64,000 bases of DNA from Codonopsis lanceolata. Lineage: Eukaryota > Streptophyta > Magnoliopsida > Asterales > Campanulaceae. Every line of letters starts with the position of its first letter. Position 1 is the first letter of the stretch. A program made the translations under genes and the position numbers. Under the pieces are notes generated by a model. That model was not told the DNA's origin and did no database searches. It saw nothing but the letters and a program-made list of their open reading frames with translations. Shown here in pieces: positions 54,385-64,000 of the stretch. The stretch is from the NCBI GenBank assembly GCA_013146195.2, contig CM028377.1, positions 102,887,547 to 102,951,546 on the forward strand. Direction: 5' to 3'.

Positions 54385-56328
54385 CCACTCCCATGCGACC
54401 GAATGGTCCAGCAGATCCCTGTTACGGGATTTTGACTCACTTTTGCCAATTGTCTAACCTAACCCCTACCCAAACCCATCCTAACTAATCCTAAACCATC
54501 CTAACTACCTTACATTATATCCTAAACATCTATTGGAGTTTTAGAGTGGGATTAGTGGGTTTAATTAGGGGGAAACACCACAACATATTGACAACACACC
54601 CACTTACTTTCCTAACCCTTTTAGACCACAAACTCAAAGTCTAACCTCTCATATTCAGCCATTGACTTCAAAAAATGGGATAGAGCTTCTTGAGAGCTAG
54701 AGATAGAGTCTTCTAGGGTTCTTGAAGGTCCATCCATGGATTCCAAAGCTTGAGAGCTTCATTTCCCAAACCAAGCCATGGAATTGAAGAGGAGGTTGAA
54801 GACAACAACTTCCACCGATTAGAATTTCATTTTGCTTGCTTGAAGGGGCTGATTTTAGGTAAGTTACTACACCTCTTTCTCTTTGTTTTTGCCCCATTGA
54901 CCCTAGGGAAAACAACCTTGGTGCTATGTGAGGTCAATGGGTGCATTTTAGGGCTTTTTAGAGATGCTATGAACCCTAAATGCCTAAATGTTGATTTTGG
55001 TTGGATGAACTTGCTTGAGAGCATGATTAGCATGATATTTTTGTGTAGTGTAGTATGTTTATCCATGCCATGTGATTTATTCAAGTATTGAGAGCATGAT
55101 TCATGAAATGGCTCAAATGGGTTTATGCATAAACATGTGATTTTGCTCTATGTTGCCTATTTAAGTGTTTTGTTGGGATTCTATTGGTTTAATGACCTTG
55201 GAAAAATTGTCATTGATGTTAGTTATGAATATAGGAGGGTATTGTGGCCAATGGCTTCTATGCCCTAATTTTCAGAACGTGTAAATTAGACTCAACAGAG
55301 TCATTATAAGTTCGATAATGTGCTAAACCAACTTGGGTTGAAATCCTACGACGATTGGGTTTCGTTTGATTAACGTTGTGAAATGCGTAGTCTCCAAACC
55401 TTAAATGGAAATGTGATTATGATGAGCTTTATGGATTTTTAGGCTTGGGAATCAAGCCCGAATGAGTTTTGGAATTTTGTTGCGAATTCGAATGAAATGT
55501 TAAGGTGTGGATTTATGAGACACATAAAGAATAAAATGTAGTATTAAGACTCAACGGAGTCATTATAAGGCCAATAATATGATAATGTTCCTTGGGTTGA
55601 AACCCTACGATGTTTGGGTCTTGGGTGATTATGTATGTACGCATCGAGCATCTTGTTTTGTGACAATTGAGACACTCATGTTATAGAGACTCATTGGAAA
55701 TATATTTTGAGCGTGCTTGTTAGAGCACGGAACATTAGAGACCAACCTATGGCCTCGAGTATATTTAAGAGACGATAAATGGAAGAATTCTCTCTTTAAG
55801 GAATTTGGTCGCGTGCATATAAAGCACTTGTGAGAAAGTGACTACGGAGTAGTCATGTGGTTCTTGAATATGGTATTGGAGATGTCGATTATATACGACG
55901 ATTATGACTATGAATGAGTCCGGTGTGCTTAAAATAAAGACTAAAATACTAAGCCTTGAGTTATGAATGTTCTTAGACTAACGTAGTAGTCTTTGGTTGT
56001 TCTTGAGGGGAGGATTATGGTAGATCTCACACTATGACTTATTGAGCTTATATGTTATTCTTGATTTGGATGATGACTTGAGGAATAATGAGTACCTCAA
56101 TATGTGGTTCTTGAACTAAACTTGAAAGTTAGTTGAACATGTTGACTATATGCAAATATGTGTATGGATTATGGTATTTTGTAGAGCATTATGTCTTACT
56201 TGATTATATGTAAATATGTGCATTGTTATTGGAGTTTGTAGAGCATTATGTCCTACACGATTTGATGAGCCCGATATTAATGAACTTGGTCTCATTTAGA
56301 TCAAATAAATAAGAGTACAAAGAGGATC

Positions 56329-56344
56329 TAAAGATTACAAAGTT
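56329..56344. repeat. LINE target-site duplication, left copy
   Basis: TAAAGATTACAAAGTT, identical to 61,982-61,997. Confidence 0.95.
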
Positions 56345-56484
56345 TTTTTTTTTTTTGGAGAAACAGGGCGGCACCTGCGAGATTTTATTAAAATAAAATA
56401 AAGGTACAAACTTGAGGGGGACAACCAGCCTTGCCCTTATAACTGGGAGGACAGAGGAGCCTAACCTCGAAAAGAGATACAAAA

Positions 56485-59400
56485 TTAAGAGACTCTAATG
56501 TAAGGAGTGTTACAAGCATCAAGAGAAATAATTCCTCTAATATGACGGGGGATGTCTGACAAATTGAGGAAATCCATATCAGAGTGAGAATCACAGGCTA
56601 GATTGGCCAAACTGTCAGCTGCTTTGTTAGCTTCTCTGAAGAAGTGAGAAAAAGTGAAATGCCTTTCTGATTGGAAGCGGAGAATAGCTCTAGCAGTATA
56701 AGAATGAATCCAGGGAATATTATGACCATCAGAAAAGCAGTCAAAAAGAACCTTCGAGTCTGTTTCGATAATCGCATCATGATACCCATGCACATAAAGC
56801 CAATGAACACCAAAATATAGAGCTTTTATCTCGGCAACCATATTCAAACAAACATTATAAAACTGGGAATACACAAAGATACAACGACCCATAGAGTCCC
56901 GAATAATACCTCCACCCCCGCTTAAACCCAGATTTCCCTGGCTAGCTCCATCAGAATTAAGCTTAACTCGGCCATAAGAGGGGCTGATCCAAGAGACAGA
57001 ATGAATTAAAATCTGCTTCCGACGACCAATCTTTACTCTATCACTGCCAGAAAAAACGGGCATTTGGAAACCTGCTGCTTGAAGAATATTCTGAAAGTCA
57101 AACATAATGTTTTTGATAATCAAGGAAAAAGGCAAACGATGATTCTCAAAAACAGCCATGTTGCGAAATTTCCAAAGATGCCATAAAATAATTGAAGGGA
57201 GCAGTGTGAAGGAAATGGCTTTGCCATGAAGCCACCAAGAAAAACATTTTTGCTGAATGGAGCGATCTTGAGCCAGCACATCAAACAGATTCTGAAAGTG
57301 CATCCAAACAGATGAGGCAATCGAACTTTGAAGGAAAACGTGCAGAAACGTCTCAACGTGACCTTGCTCACAACAGTAACATTTTGAAGCAATAGATATA
57401 CCTTTCCGACTTATGGCTTCATCAATGGGGAGCTTTTGGACAAAGAGACGCCAAATGAAAACTCCAATGTGAGATGGCAGCGCTTTATGCCAGATGAAGT
57501 CTGAGGAGAGCAATTTAGGATGAGGAGATCTTATCAGCGAAAACACAGAAGAGAGATTAAATTTCCCCGAGCCATTGATGGACCAATAAGGACAGTCATC
57601 TGAATCGTTAACAGAGATGAGTTGAGACTGGATTAAACCTTTAGCTAGGAGGCGATGGAGCATATCACCGTGAGGAGAGGCAAGAAGATCTTTAACGGTA
57701 GAACTCAAACAGGATGGAGGTTTATCCAGCTTATTTCCAAGAATCCAATTGTCGAACCAAGGAGAGCAATAACCTTTGCCAATAATCCAAAAGATGTTTG
57801 GTTCGGCAATGCTCCGAGCTTTTAACATACGATTCCAGGAATGAGAGCCCTTCGATGTCACTTGGGTCGGATGATTACTATGGCAGTAACGAGCTTTCAG
57901 AAAAGAAGTCCACCGATTTTTTACGGTTCGAAATCTCCACCATAATTTAACACCGAAAGCCATGGAAATATCAATCATGTTATGTATGCCTGCACTTCTC
58001 GCTTTAGGCCGGCAACAGTCTTCCATGAAACCCAATGGCTACGACTTTTACCATCAACTTGACCCCAAAAGAAATTGGAACAAAGTCTATCAATGGCCAA
58101 GCAAACTGAGATCGGGGGATCAATAGAGGCAACCAGGTAGCTAGACATAGAATGAAGCACATTGTTTATAAGAATAATTCGGCCAGCAGAATTAAGAAAA
58201 TTTCCAGACCAGGAAGATATACGTCTCTGCAACTTGGAGATGAGAGGATCAAAATAATGCCTCTTTTTCCTTCCAAAATAGAGAGGACAACCCAGATAGG
58301 ATATAGGAAGATCACCTTGAGTAAAACCCAATAAAGAAGAAAACATACGAATGCGATTAGGATCAACTTGAGGGGAGACAAAGAAAGAACTTTTAGCAAA
58401 GATTCACCATCTCGACCTAAACCTCTTCATAATGCTTTAACTCTACCTTGAGAAATTTAATGGAGTGCTTTTTACCATTAAAAATATGATGACATCGTCT
58501 CGCAAATTCCAAGTGAGATACGTAGGACAACCACTAATAGTAGAATAAATGCAATAAGAAACTTGTCAAGGATATTGAGGCTTCGCTAGATAGTCGCCGA
58601 GATAATGAAGAGACTAGGAGATAGGGGGTCTCCCTGTCGAAGACCACGACTTGAAGAAAAAAAATCCTGATGGAGATCCATTAATGAGAACCGAAACCAA
58701 TTTCTAAATTAGACGCCATATTATATCAAGAAAGATCTCATGAAAACCAAACCTCCGCATCACACTAATGAGAAAAGGCCAAGAAACCCTATCGAATGCC
58801 TTTGCCATATCGAGCTTGAGGACGATGTTTGAACCAGGAACCTTTTTCCCCAAGAAACGCATCAATTCCTGAGCCAATAAAATATTATCCTGAATCGTAC
58901 GACCCTTGATAAAGGCGCTTTGATTTTCTGAAATAATATGAGGAAGAATGATGGCAAGGTGAGAAGAAATAATTTTTGAAATGACCTTGCTGCAGAAGTT
59001 GCACAGGCTGATAGGGCGAAGGTCCCTGAAAGTAGAAATTCTGTCAGATTTAGGAATAGCCACAATTAAAGTACTCGACCATGCTCTCGGAAGTGAAAAC
59101 CCATAGAAGAATTCAAGAATAGCATCACAAAAATCCCTCCCAATAATATCCCAACAGTGTGAGTAAAAGGAACCTGTGAACCCATCAGGCCCAGCCGCAC
59201 TGTCTCAATTCAAATTGAACACTGCTTGTTTAATCTCCAAATCTGAAGGAGGAGAAATGAGTTGCTCATTCCATGCATCAGTGATAAGACGTGGAATAAC
59301 ATTGAGATTAAGAGAATTATTAATGACACCATCGAAGTGAAGTTGCTCCTGAAAGTAGTGTACTGCCCCTTGCCTTATAGAGTGATCAGAATCCAAAATA

Positions 59401-60546
59401 TTTCCATTTGTATCTTTGATAGACTGGATGAATAAATGCCTTTGAGATTGCTTGACCGAGGCATGGAATAGCTTGGTATTACCTTGACCTTCCTTCAACC
59501 ATTTAATTGTGGATTTTTGTTTCCAGAATTTTTCTTCCTGAGAAAGGAAGGTTCGAAGTTTGGCTTGAGCAGCCATGAGATTTTCCCTATTAGAGGGAGA
59601 GGCATTAATTTCAAAATAAAGCTCCTTTTCTGCCACATCTTCCTCCGCCTTATGAACATTATCAAAGATATTGCCAAATACATCCTTGTTCTAAGTCTTT
59701 AAGGCAACTTTTACATGCTTTAATTTAAGAGAAAAACGGGTCATAGGCCTAGCAATAACATCACATAGCCAAGCATTAGAAACTGTCTCCTTAAAAGTGG
59801 GATGGCTAGTCCACACATTCGTAAAACAAAAAGTCAAGGCCCCGATCAGATTGGCGTTTAATAGTAACGAAGCGGAGAGTGATCCGAGCAAGTTCTATTT
59901 AAATGCCGAACCAAGTAGCTCGAATTGGTCCAACCAAGTTGGGTTACACAGAACTCGATCAATTCTTTCATGAATTGTTGCATTCCCTTCCCGTTTATTC
60001 CACCACGTGAAATCACTCCCTGAATAACCCAAATCTGAGAGTCCCGTCATAGCAAGACAAGCGTGAAAATCCAAAGCACCAAGACGATCCCACCCCACTC
60101 CTCCCTATTTTTCATAGGGGTGAAGAATGATGTTGAAGTCACCTCCAACCAACCAAGGCACTTGCTGAGCAAGAGAACTAATATAGATTAAATCATCCCA
60201 AAGCTCCTTCCGATCTTCCCACATACACTTAGCATAAACACAGTGAGAAGAGTGCATGGGCCAAGAAAAATGCTAGATCTCAGAGAGTAACTTGTTGAGC
60301 AGAATTGTTAACTAATTGGCAGGAAAAAGAAGACTTAACAAAGATCCAAATTGAACTAGAAGAATTAGAAGCGAAAAACCTGAAATGCAAACGGCGATTA
60401 ATGAAGGAGACTTTTTCCATATTCAACATGGGTTCAAAAATAGCAATAACTGAAATTTGATGAAGATGAACAAGAGATTTGAGACGGCTCACAGAAGGAT
60501 CGTTTCCAATACCCCTAATATTCCAGAAGAGAACTTTTATATCCAT
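56485..60546 (-). pseudogene. LINE ORF2 (endonuclease, reverse transcriptase, zf-RVT, RNase H)
   Basis: Starts at ATG 60,544-60,546 (MDIKVLFWNIRGIGNDPSVS). The endonuclease includes GGDFNIIL and GYSGSDFTWWNKREGNATIH. RT spans about 58,000-59,600: WLKEGQGNTKLFHA, RPISLCNFCSKVISKIISSH, SENQSAFIKGRTIQDNILLA, KLDMAKAFDRVSWPFL, RGLRQGDPLSPSLF. The FADD catalytic box near 58,490-58,510 is destroyed by a frameshift. Then YLGCPLYFGRKKRHYFDPLI, a zf-RVT domain with CYCC, and RNase H with LNSDGAS, AEIKALYFGV, IIETDS and FREANKAADSLANLA. Frame breaks occur near 60,278, 60,105, 59,893, 59,205, 58,700, 58,350-58,500 and 58,000. The C-terminal 516 codons are open. Inactive. Confidence 0.93.
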
Positions 60547-60554
60547 AAAAACAA

Positions 60555-61891
60555 TTAGGCTGAGGTACCAACAGAGGGCTTTGAAGCCTTTGATCGAGTG
60601 AGTCTATCCGAATGAGGGATATGAGGGTTTTGTTTGTTCATGGCTGGAGGAAGGCAATTCTCTAAGTTTAGGGCTGGAATGGAACTTGTGGCATCCTCAT
60701 CCACTTCTTCTTCAATAACATCCAGCACCGCAAATCGATTAGGAGAAATAACCGGATCCTCCTCGTGGAATTGAGTTGCACTTGGGCCAATATTAATGTC
60801 TTCAGAAGGAGGGGACACTGATTTTGCCGTTCGATCAGAATTAATGCCCGGGTCAGATTGGTTGTTGGCCTCCATAACAAAGGCCTCATCATCAAGAGGT
60901 TGTTCCTTCTCGGCACAATGCTCAATCTCATGGTCATTGGGAGGGGGTGCATCCTTCTCAAAACAATTATCAGCCTCTGGATCTTTAGAAGCATGGGTCT
61001 CAGATGTAGTTGCATGGGAAGGGGCGGCTTGCATGCCCTTATCATTAGAGGATTTTTTTGGTGTCCATCTTTTCATAGAAGGCTGGGACGGAGGCTTTGG
61101 TTTGGGGCCTTCAACAACATTCAATTCAGGATGTTTGATTTTACAAATGAGTTCATGGTGACCTTGATGTAGGCAATGGGAGCAATACGACGGTTTATTT
61201 TCAGCCTCAACAGGCTGCCAAAAACTTGGATAAGCAGAACCACAATCGACCCATATTCGGTTAGGACATGGATGGAGCAAATCAATTTCAACACAAATGT
61301 GCGCAACGCTAGGCCGAGATAAATTGATAGTTTGTTGATCGAGCATGAGAGGTTTGCCAAACAAGGAGGCAATAGAAAAAAGGGCAGATTTGTTGAACAG
61401 ATGGATCGGGAGACCAGGCAGCGAAAACCAACCAAGAACAATGGAGCTCTCAATATCTGGCCGAAAGTTAGGAGACCATTTGAAAACTCGCATTGGATAC
61501 CTACCCAAATACCACTGATCTTTTATCCACAAACGCTGAAAATCTTCATTCTTGCTAACTTGGATGAGAACATGTTTTGCATCCAAATGGCCAATTGTGA
61601 AGGCGGCAGTGAGTCCTATAGTATTAAAATATTTCCGAGTCGCTTCCATGGATGGCCTGCCATGGAAAACTTTCCTATTAATGCAAAACGAAAAGGAGCT
61701 GCAAGGGTCTCTATAAGTTCCGAGGAAAGTTTGAGGGATGGTTCGCCTTTGTATGATGAAGGTTGGATAGAGAACGAAGGAAGGGAGATAGCGATGTTGG
61801 AAGGAGAGCAAAGGGCTTCAGCAAAAGATTTAGATTGAGGGATCAGGCTAGGGTCGGGCGGTGCTAGAGGAACCCCAGCCATAGCCGCCAA
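60555..61891 (-). pseudogene. LINE ORF1 (DUF4283 and CCHC knuckle)
   Basis: Starts at ATG 61,889-61,891 (MAAMAGVPLAPPDPSLIPQS) and ends at 60,555. A DUF4283-type RNA-binding domain covers KYFNTIGLTAAFTIGHLDAK, FQRLWIKDQWYLGRYPMRVF, LGWFSLPGLPIHLFNKSALF. A zf-CCHC_4 knuckle follows (YCSHCLHQGHHELICKIKH, about 61,140-61,185), then a Pro/Ser/acid-rich tail. One frameshift near 61,665 (between GKF and the following HGRPSMEATRK-like stretch) splits it. ORF1 proteins coat LINE RNA. Confidence 0.9.
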
Positions 61892-61981
61892 AAGGGAAAA
61901 ACCCTAATGAAAACGGACATGAAGAAATCGCACCTCAAGTGTTTGAATTAGTGTGTACCCGTACTTATGCTCAATTGTTTA

Positions 61982-61997
61982 TAAAGATTACAAAGTT
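61982..61997. repeat. LINE target-site duplication, right copy
   Basis: TAAAGATTACAAAGTT, identical to 56,329-56,344. Confidence 0.95.
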
Positions 61998-63287
61998 CAT
62001 TACAACTTCCGGTGACTTAACTACTCCTTTTTAAACAACTAATCTAAACACCTGATACAATTCTAAAGATAAGGATGTTACAAGGAGATGTCTATGAAGA
62101 CCATGGACCCAGATTCAGCTAACCAGTTGGCAAACAGAATACAGGTCCTAGATCAAGGAATTCAGATGACCCAAGGAGGGAGTGGGGTACAACCTTTTCT
62201 ACTCTATAGCATCCTCTCTACCAAGCGTAGGCTTTGTTTTCTCTATCCCAGACATCCTGCATAAACATATTCTAGAATTTTTAGATATCAGTTTCAATGC
62301 AGGCGCTCATCCTCGGGAGTTTGAGAGGAAAAATCCGAGGAGAGACACATTTGGCTTGCTGAAGATAGGAAGATCTTCTACACGAGAGGGAGCAACAAAT
62401 GTGTGCTAAGATAGAGGGAAGCGGGAGAAGTATGCTAAATGGTTGTTAAGGAAAGTATTCATGCTAGAGAAATCCTTGAAACAAACCAAACAACTTTCGA
62501 AGAATCGGAAGGTTGATTCCAAATTGTTGAGAAGAAACCTTGATCTAGTGCTAAGAATTCTCCTAAGTAACATTTTAGAAGAAGGGAATTTTGTATCAGT
62601 GTCTATCATAGTGTTTGAGGTAGTTTGCGAGTGATAGAGAAGAAGGAAGGAGTGTCTCTATAAATACTCGCTGAGGCAAGACAATGGACCGACTCATTCA
62701 AGAGTGAAAAGTCCTTTTCAACCACTCTTATTAAAGTTATACGGGGAAGAGTGAAAGTTAGTATAAATTTCTAGATATCCGGTAAAGTTATTTCTTTGGA
62801 AAGCTAAAAAGGTTTTGAAAAGAAGGTTAAGCTTTTTAGAAAAGACAAAACGTCTTTAAGTGTACAAAACATTTTTCAGTGGGATTTGACAAAACACTTT
62901 CTTTTCAGAAGAGTGTTTCGGGAAGTACAATTCCTATATTTCAAAGTCATTTTTATCTTGACCGAGATTCTATGAAATCTGTCTTTAGCTTTTAAGAAAT
63001 AGTCAATTTCTAAAGCTTTACCTCAACCTTTGTAGAAATTGCTAAAGTACCCATGTAGTTTACACATTGTCTACTAAGGTGAAAACTTCTATAAGTCAGC
63101 ACATAAAACTGAGCTTATGAAGTGCTGAGCAACAGGAGAGTGAGCTTCAAAGAAAATGGTTTGATGATGACACAGAAATTTTCTAAAGAAAATGAGGCAT
63201 CAATCCAGATGAGTAATTCATAGATCATACTTTAATGGAAATGGAAAGAAGCAAAGTATGATAGGAGAAATCACTCAAGCTATATAT
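61998..63287. other. E2 interior resumes, non-coding
   Basis: Collinear with E1 39,440-40,700: CAACTTCCGGTGACTTAACT, GTCTATGAAGACCATGGACC and GTATCAGTGTCTATCATAGT blocks are shared. No gag-pol motifs. Cut by gypsy LTR C. Confidence 0.75.
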
Positions 63288-64000
63288 TGTAAGACCCCGA
63301 TTCCCGGTTAGCTTGAATTGCGTTCAATGCTCGCATTTCTTCTTTGGTTGATTGCTCGTTGGGTTTTTGAGAGAGTCTAGATGTGTATGATAGATCAAAT
63401 TAAGACCAAAATACTTTTAAGAGATGTCATATAGTTGTGGACTTGCTAAAGTCACAAGTCGTAACTCGACGATAGTCGAAATGCGACGCGATTGAGAGTT
63501 CGCTTGCGTTTTGAGTTCCTGACCTAGTTTTGGTCCTAGATCTTTACATTATTATTGATTAACATGTTTAGATGTGTTAGACTTCTAGTTGGATAAATCC
63601 CTTAAGTCTTGTGAGGTTTTGACGCTTTGAGGATAACGATTCTTCTTATCGCGTAGTTCGAGATTGAGCCGTGTGATCGTCTCGCCTTTCGGGAGTCCTT
63701 TTCTCCTATCTGTTGTTCATCATCTGGGAGGCATTCAGGCCTATTCTATAGCCCTTTGAATTGTTAATAATCTTGGGTTGTTTCCCGTCGGTTTGTGGTT
63801 TCATTCAATGTTTCGTTAGCGAGTTGTTACACCTCGCTTCGGTTTCACTCTGAGTTGTTTCGGGTGTTGTTTATGGGAGTTTAGACCTACTTTGAAGGTG
63901 GTTTGAGACTTGTTTGGTTTAGCTAAGAGTATGAGGACTTTAAGGGTTGAATTATAGGTCATTTCGAAGCTTTAAGGCGCGAGGATGCATGCGGGAGAGT
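63288..64000 (+). repeat. Gypsy LTR 'C', left part
   Basis: Starts TGTAAGACCCCGATTCCCGG and continues off the window. Matches LTR A (inverted) and LTR B throughout, including CACAAGTCGTAACTCGACGA and TTGTGAGGTTTTGACGCTTT blocks. It shows the uninterrupted sequence AAGAGATGTCATATAG at the point where D split LTR B. Confidence 0.85.

Larger units (their letters stand above)
48940..56297 (+). mobile_element. Gypsy LTR 'B' with a nested insertion
   Basis: Starts TGTAATACCCCGATTTCCGA at 48,940. The first 138 bp match LTR C; after the nested element D (49,078-53,739) the LTR resumes at the exact next base and continues to about 56,297. There homology to LTR A ends within GGTCTCATTT, and E2 interior sequence begins, so its right end is deleted. 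Small open frames inside (for example at 54,750) are not conserved in A and are not called as genes. Confidence 0.75.
56345..61981 (-). mobile_element. LINE (plant L1-type), near full length
   Basis: A 5.64-kb non-LTR retrotransposon on the minus strand: about 90 bp of 5' UTR, ORF1, an 8-bp gap, ORF2, a 140-bp 3' UTR and a poly(A) tail (T run from 56,345). Perfect 16-bp duplications TAAAGATTACAAAGTT flank it. The 3' UTR carries GGCTGGTTGTCCCCCTC and CAGGTGCCGCCCTG as in the LINE at 9,457-11,001. It inserted into E2 interior sequence; the uninterrupted equivalent is at about 39,420-39,480 in E1. Confidence 0.95.
45607..63287 (-). mobile_element. E2: second Sirevirus-like element, heavily interrupted
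   Basis: Collinear with E1: truncated 3' LTR (45,607-47,013), PPT, PPT-like tracts, accessory ORF, then interruption by gypsy LTR B (48,940 to about 56,297). Interior sequence resumes (about 56,298-56,344 and 61,982-63,287), split by a LINE. Compared with E1 about 2.5 kb of interior (36.9-39.4 kb) is missing at the B junction. Its 5' LTR and PBS are not in the window, because LTR C begins at 63,288. Confidence 0.75.

Noticed and set aside
54750..55091. 113-codon plus-strand ORF in LTR B
   Set aside because: No recognised domain. It lies in LTR sequence and LTR A shows no equivalent open frame.
60668..61172. Overlapping ORFs on both strands inside LINE ORF1 tail
   Set aside because: Shadows of the Pro/Ser/acid-rich ORF1 coding frame.

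Overview
This window is plant nuclear DNA, most likely from a flowering plant with a repeat-rich genome. It carries Ty1/copia and Ty3/gypsy retrotransposons, plant L1-type LINEs, hAT, CACTA, MULE and Stowaway-type DNA transposons. The host-gene scraps (a P4-ATPase, a non-specific phospholipase C, eIF4B) all carry plant-type motifs. No intact host gene, tRNA, rRNA or CRISPR was found. Nearly every coding trace is a broken transposon gene. No database search was possible, so family names rest on motif recognition.

Layout. 1-1.85 kb: copia pol remnant (minus). 2.62-2.80 kb: Stowaway-like MITE. 3.8-9.46 kb: exon-structured fragments of host genes (P4-ATPase plus, phospholipase C minus, two orphan exons minus) mixed with CACTA remnants (a Ptta/En/Spm-like coding region, a subterminal repeat array and two TAGTG-type ends). 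9.46-11.0 kb: 3' end of a LINE. 11.0-11.95 kb: AT-rich Helitron-like block of degenerate repeats. 12.70-16.15 kb: complete but dead hAT element with an 8-bp target duplication. 16.86-26.59 kb: a Tat-lineage-like gypsy element on the minus strand, with pol running leftward and an accessory gene in the opposite (plus) sense that has its own TATA box and introns. 26.595-26.694 kb: assembly gap. 26.7-29.93 kb: gag and 5' LTR of a Sirevirus-like copia element (minus).

29.9-64 kb is a nest. A long gypsy LTR (A, minus) abuts a Sirevirus-like, apparently non-autonomous element E1 (33.27-45.10 kb, minus). E1 lacks gag-pol but carries a roughly 280-aa sense ORF near its 3' LTR, multiple polypurine tracts, a minisatellite resembling its own primer-binding site, and an inserted Pack-MULE holding an eIF4B fragment. 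A second, collinear copy E2 (45.6-63.29 kb) has the same ORF intact. E2 is interrupted by a gypsy LTR (B, plus), which itself contains a 4.66-kb LTR-like insertion D flanked by AGAGA duplications, and by a near full-length LINE (56.345-61.981 kb) with a 16-bp target duplication. E2 ends at another gypsy LTR (C, plus) that runs off the window.

The features most worth follow-up are the ORF shared by E1 and E2, the antisense spliced gene of the Tat-like element, the Pack-MULE with eIF4B, and the PBS-like repeat array.
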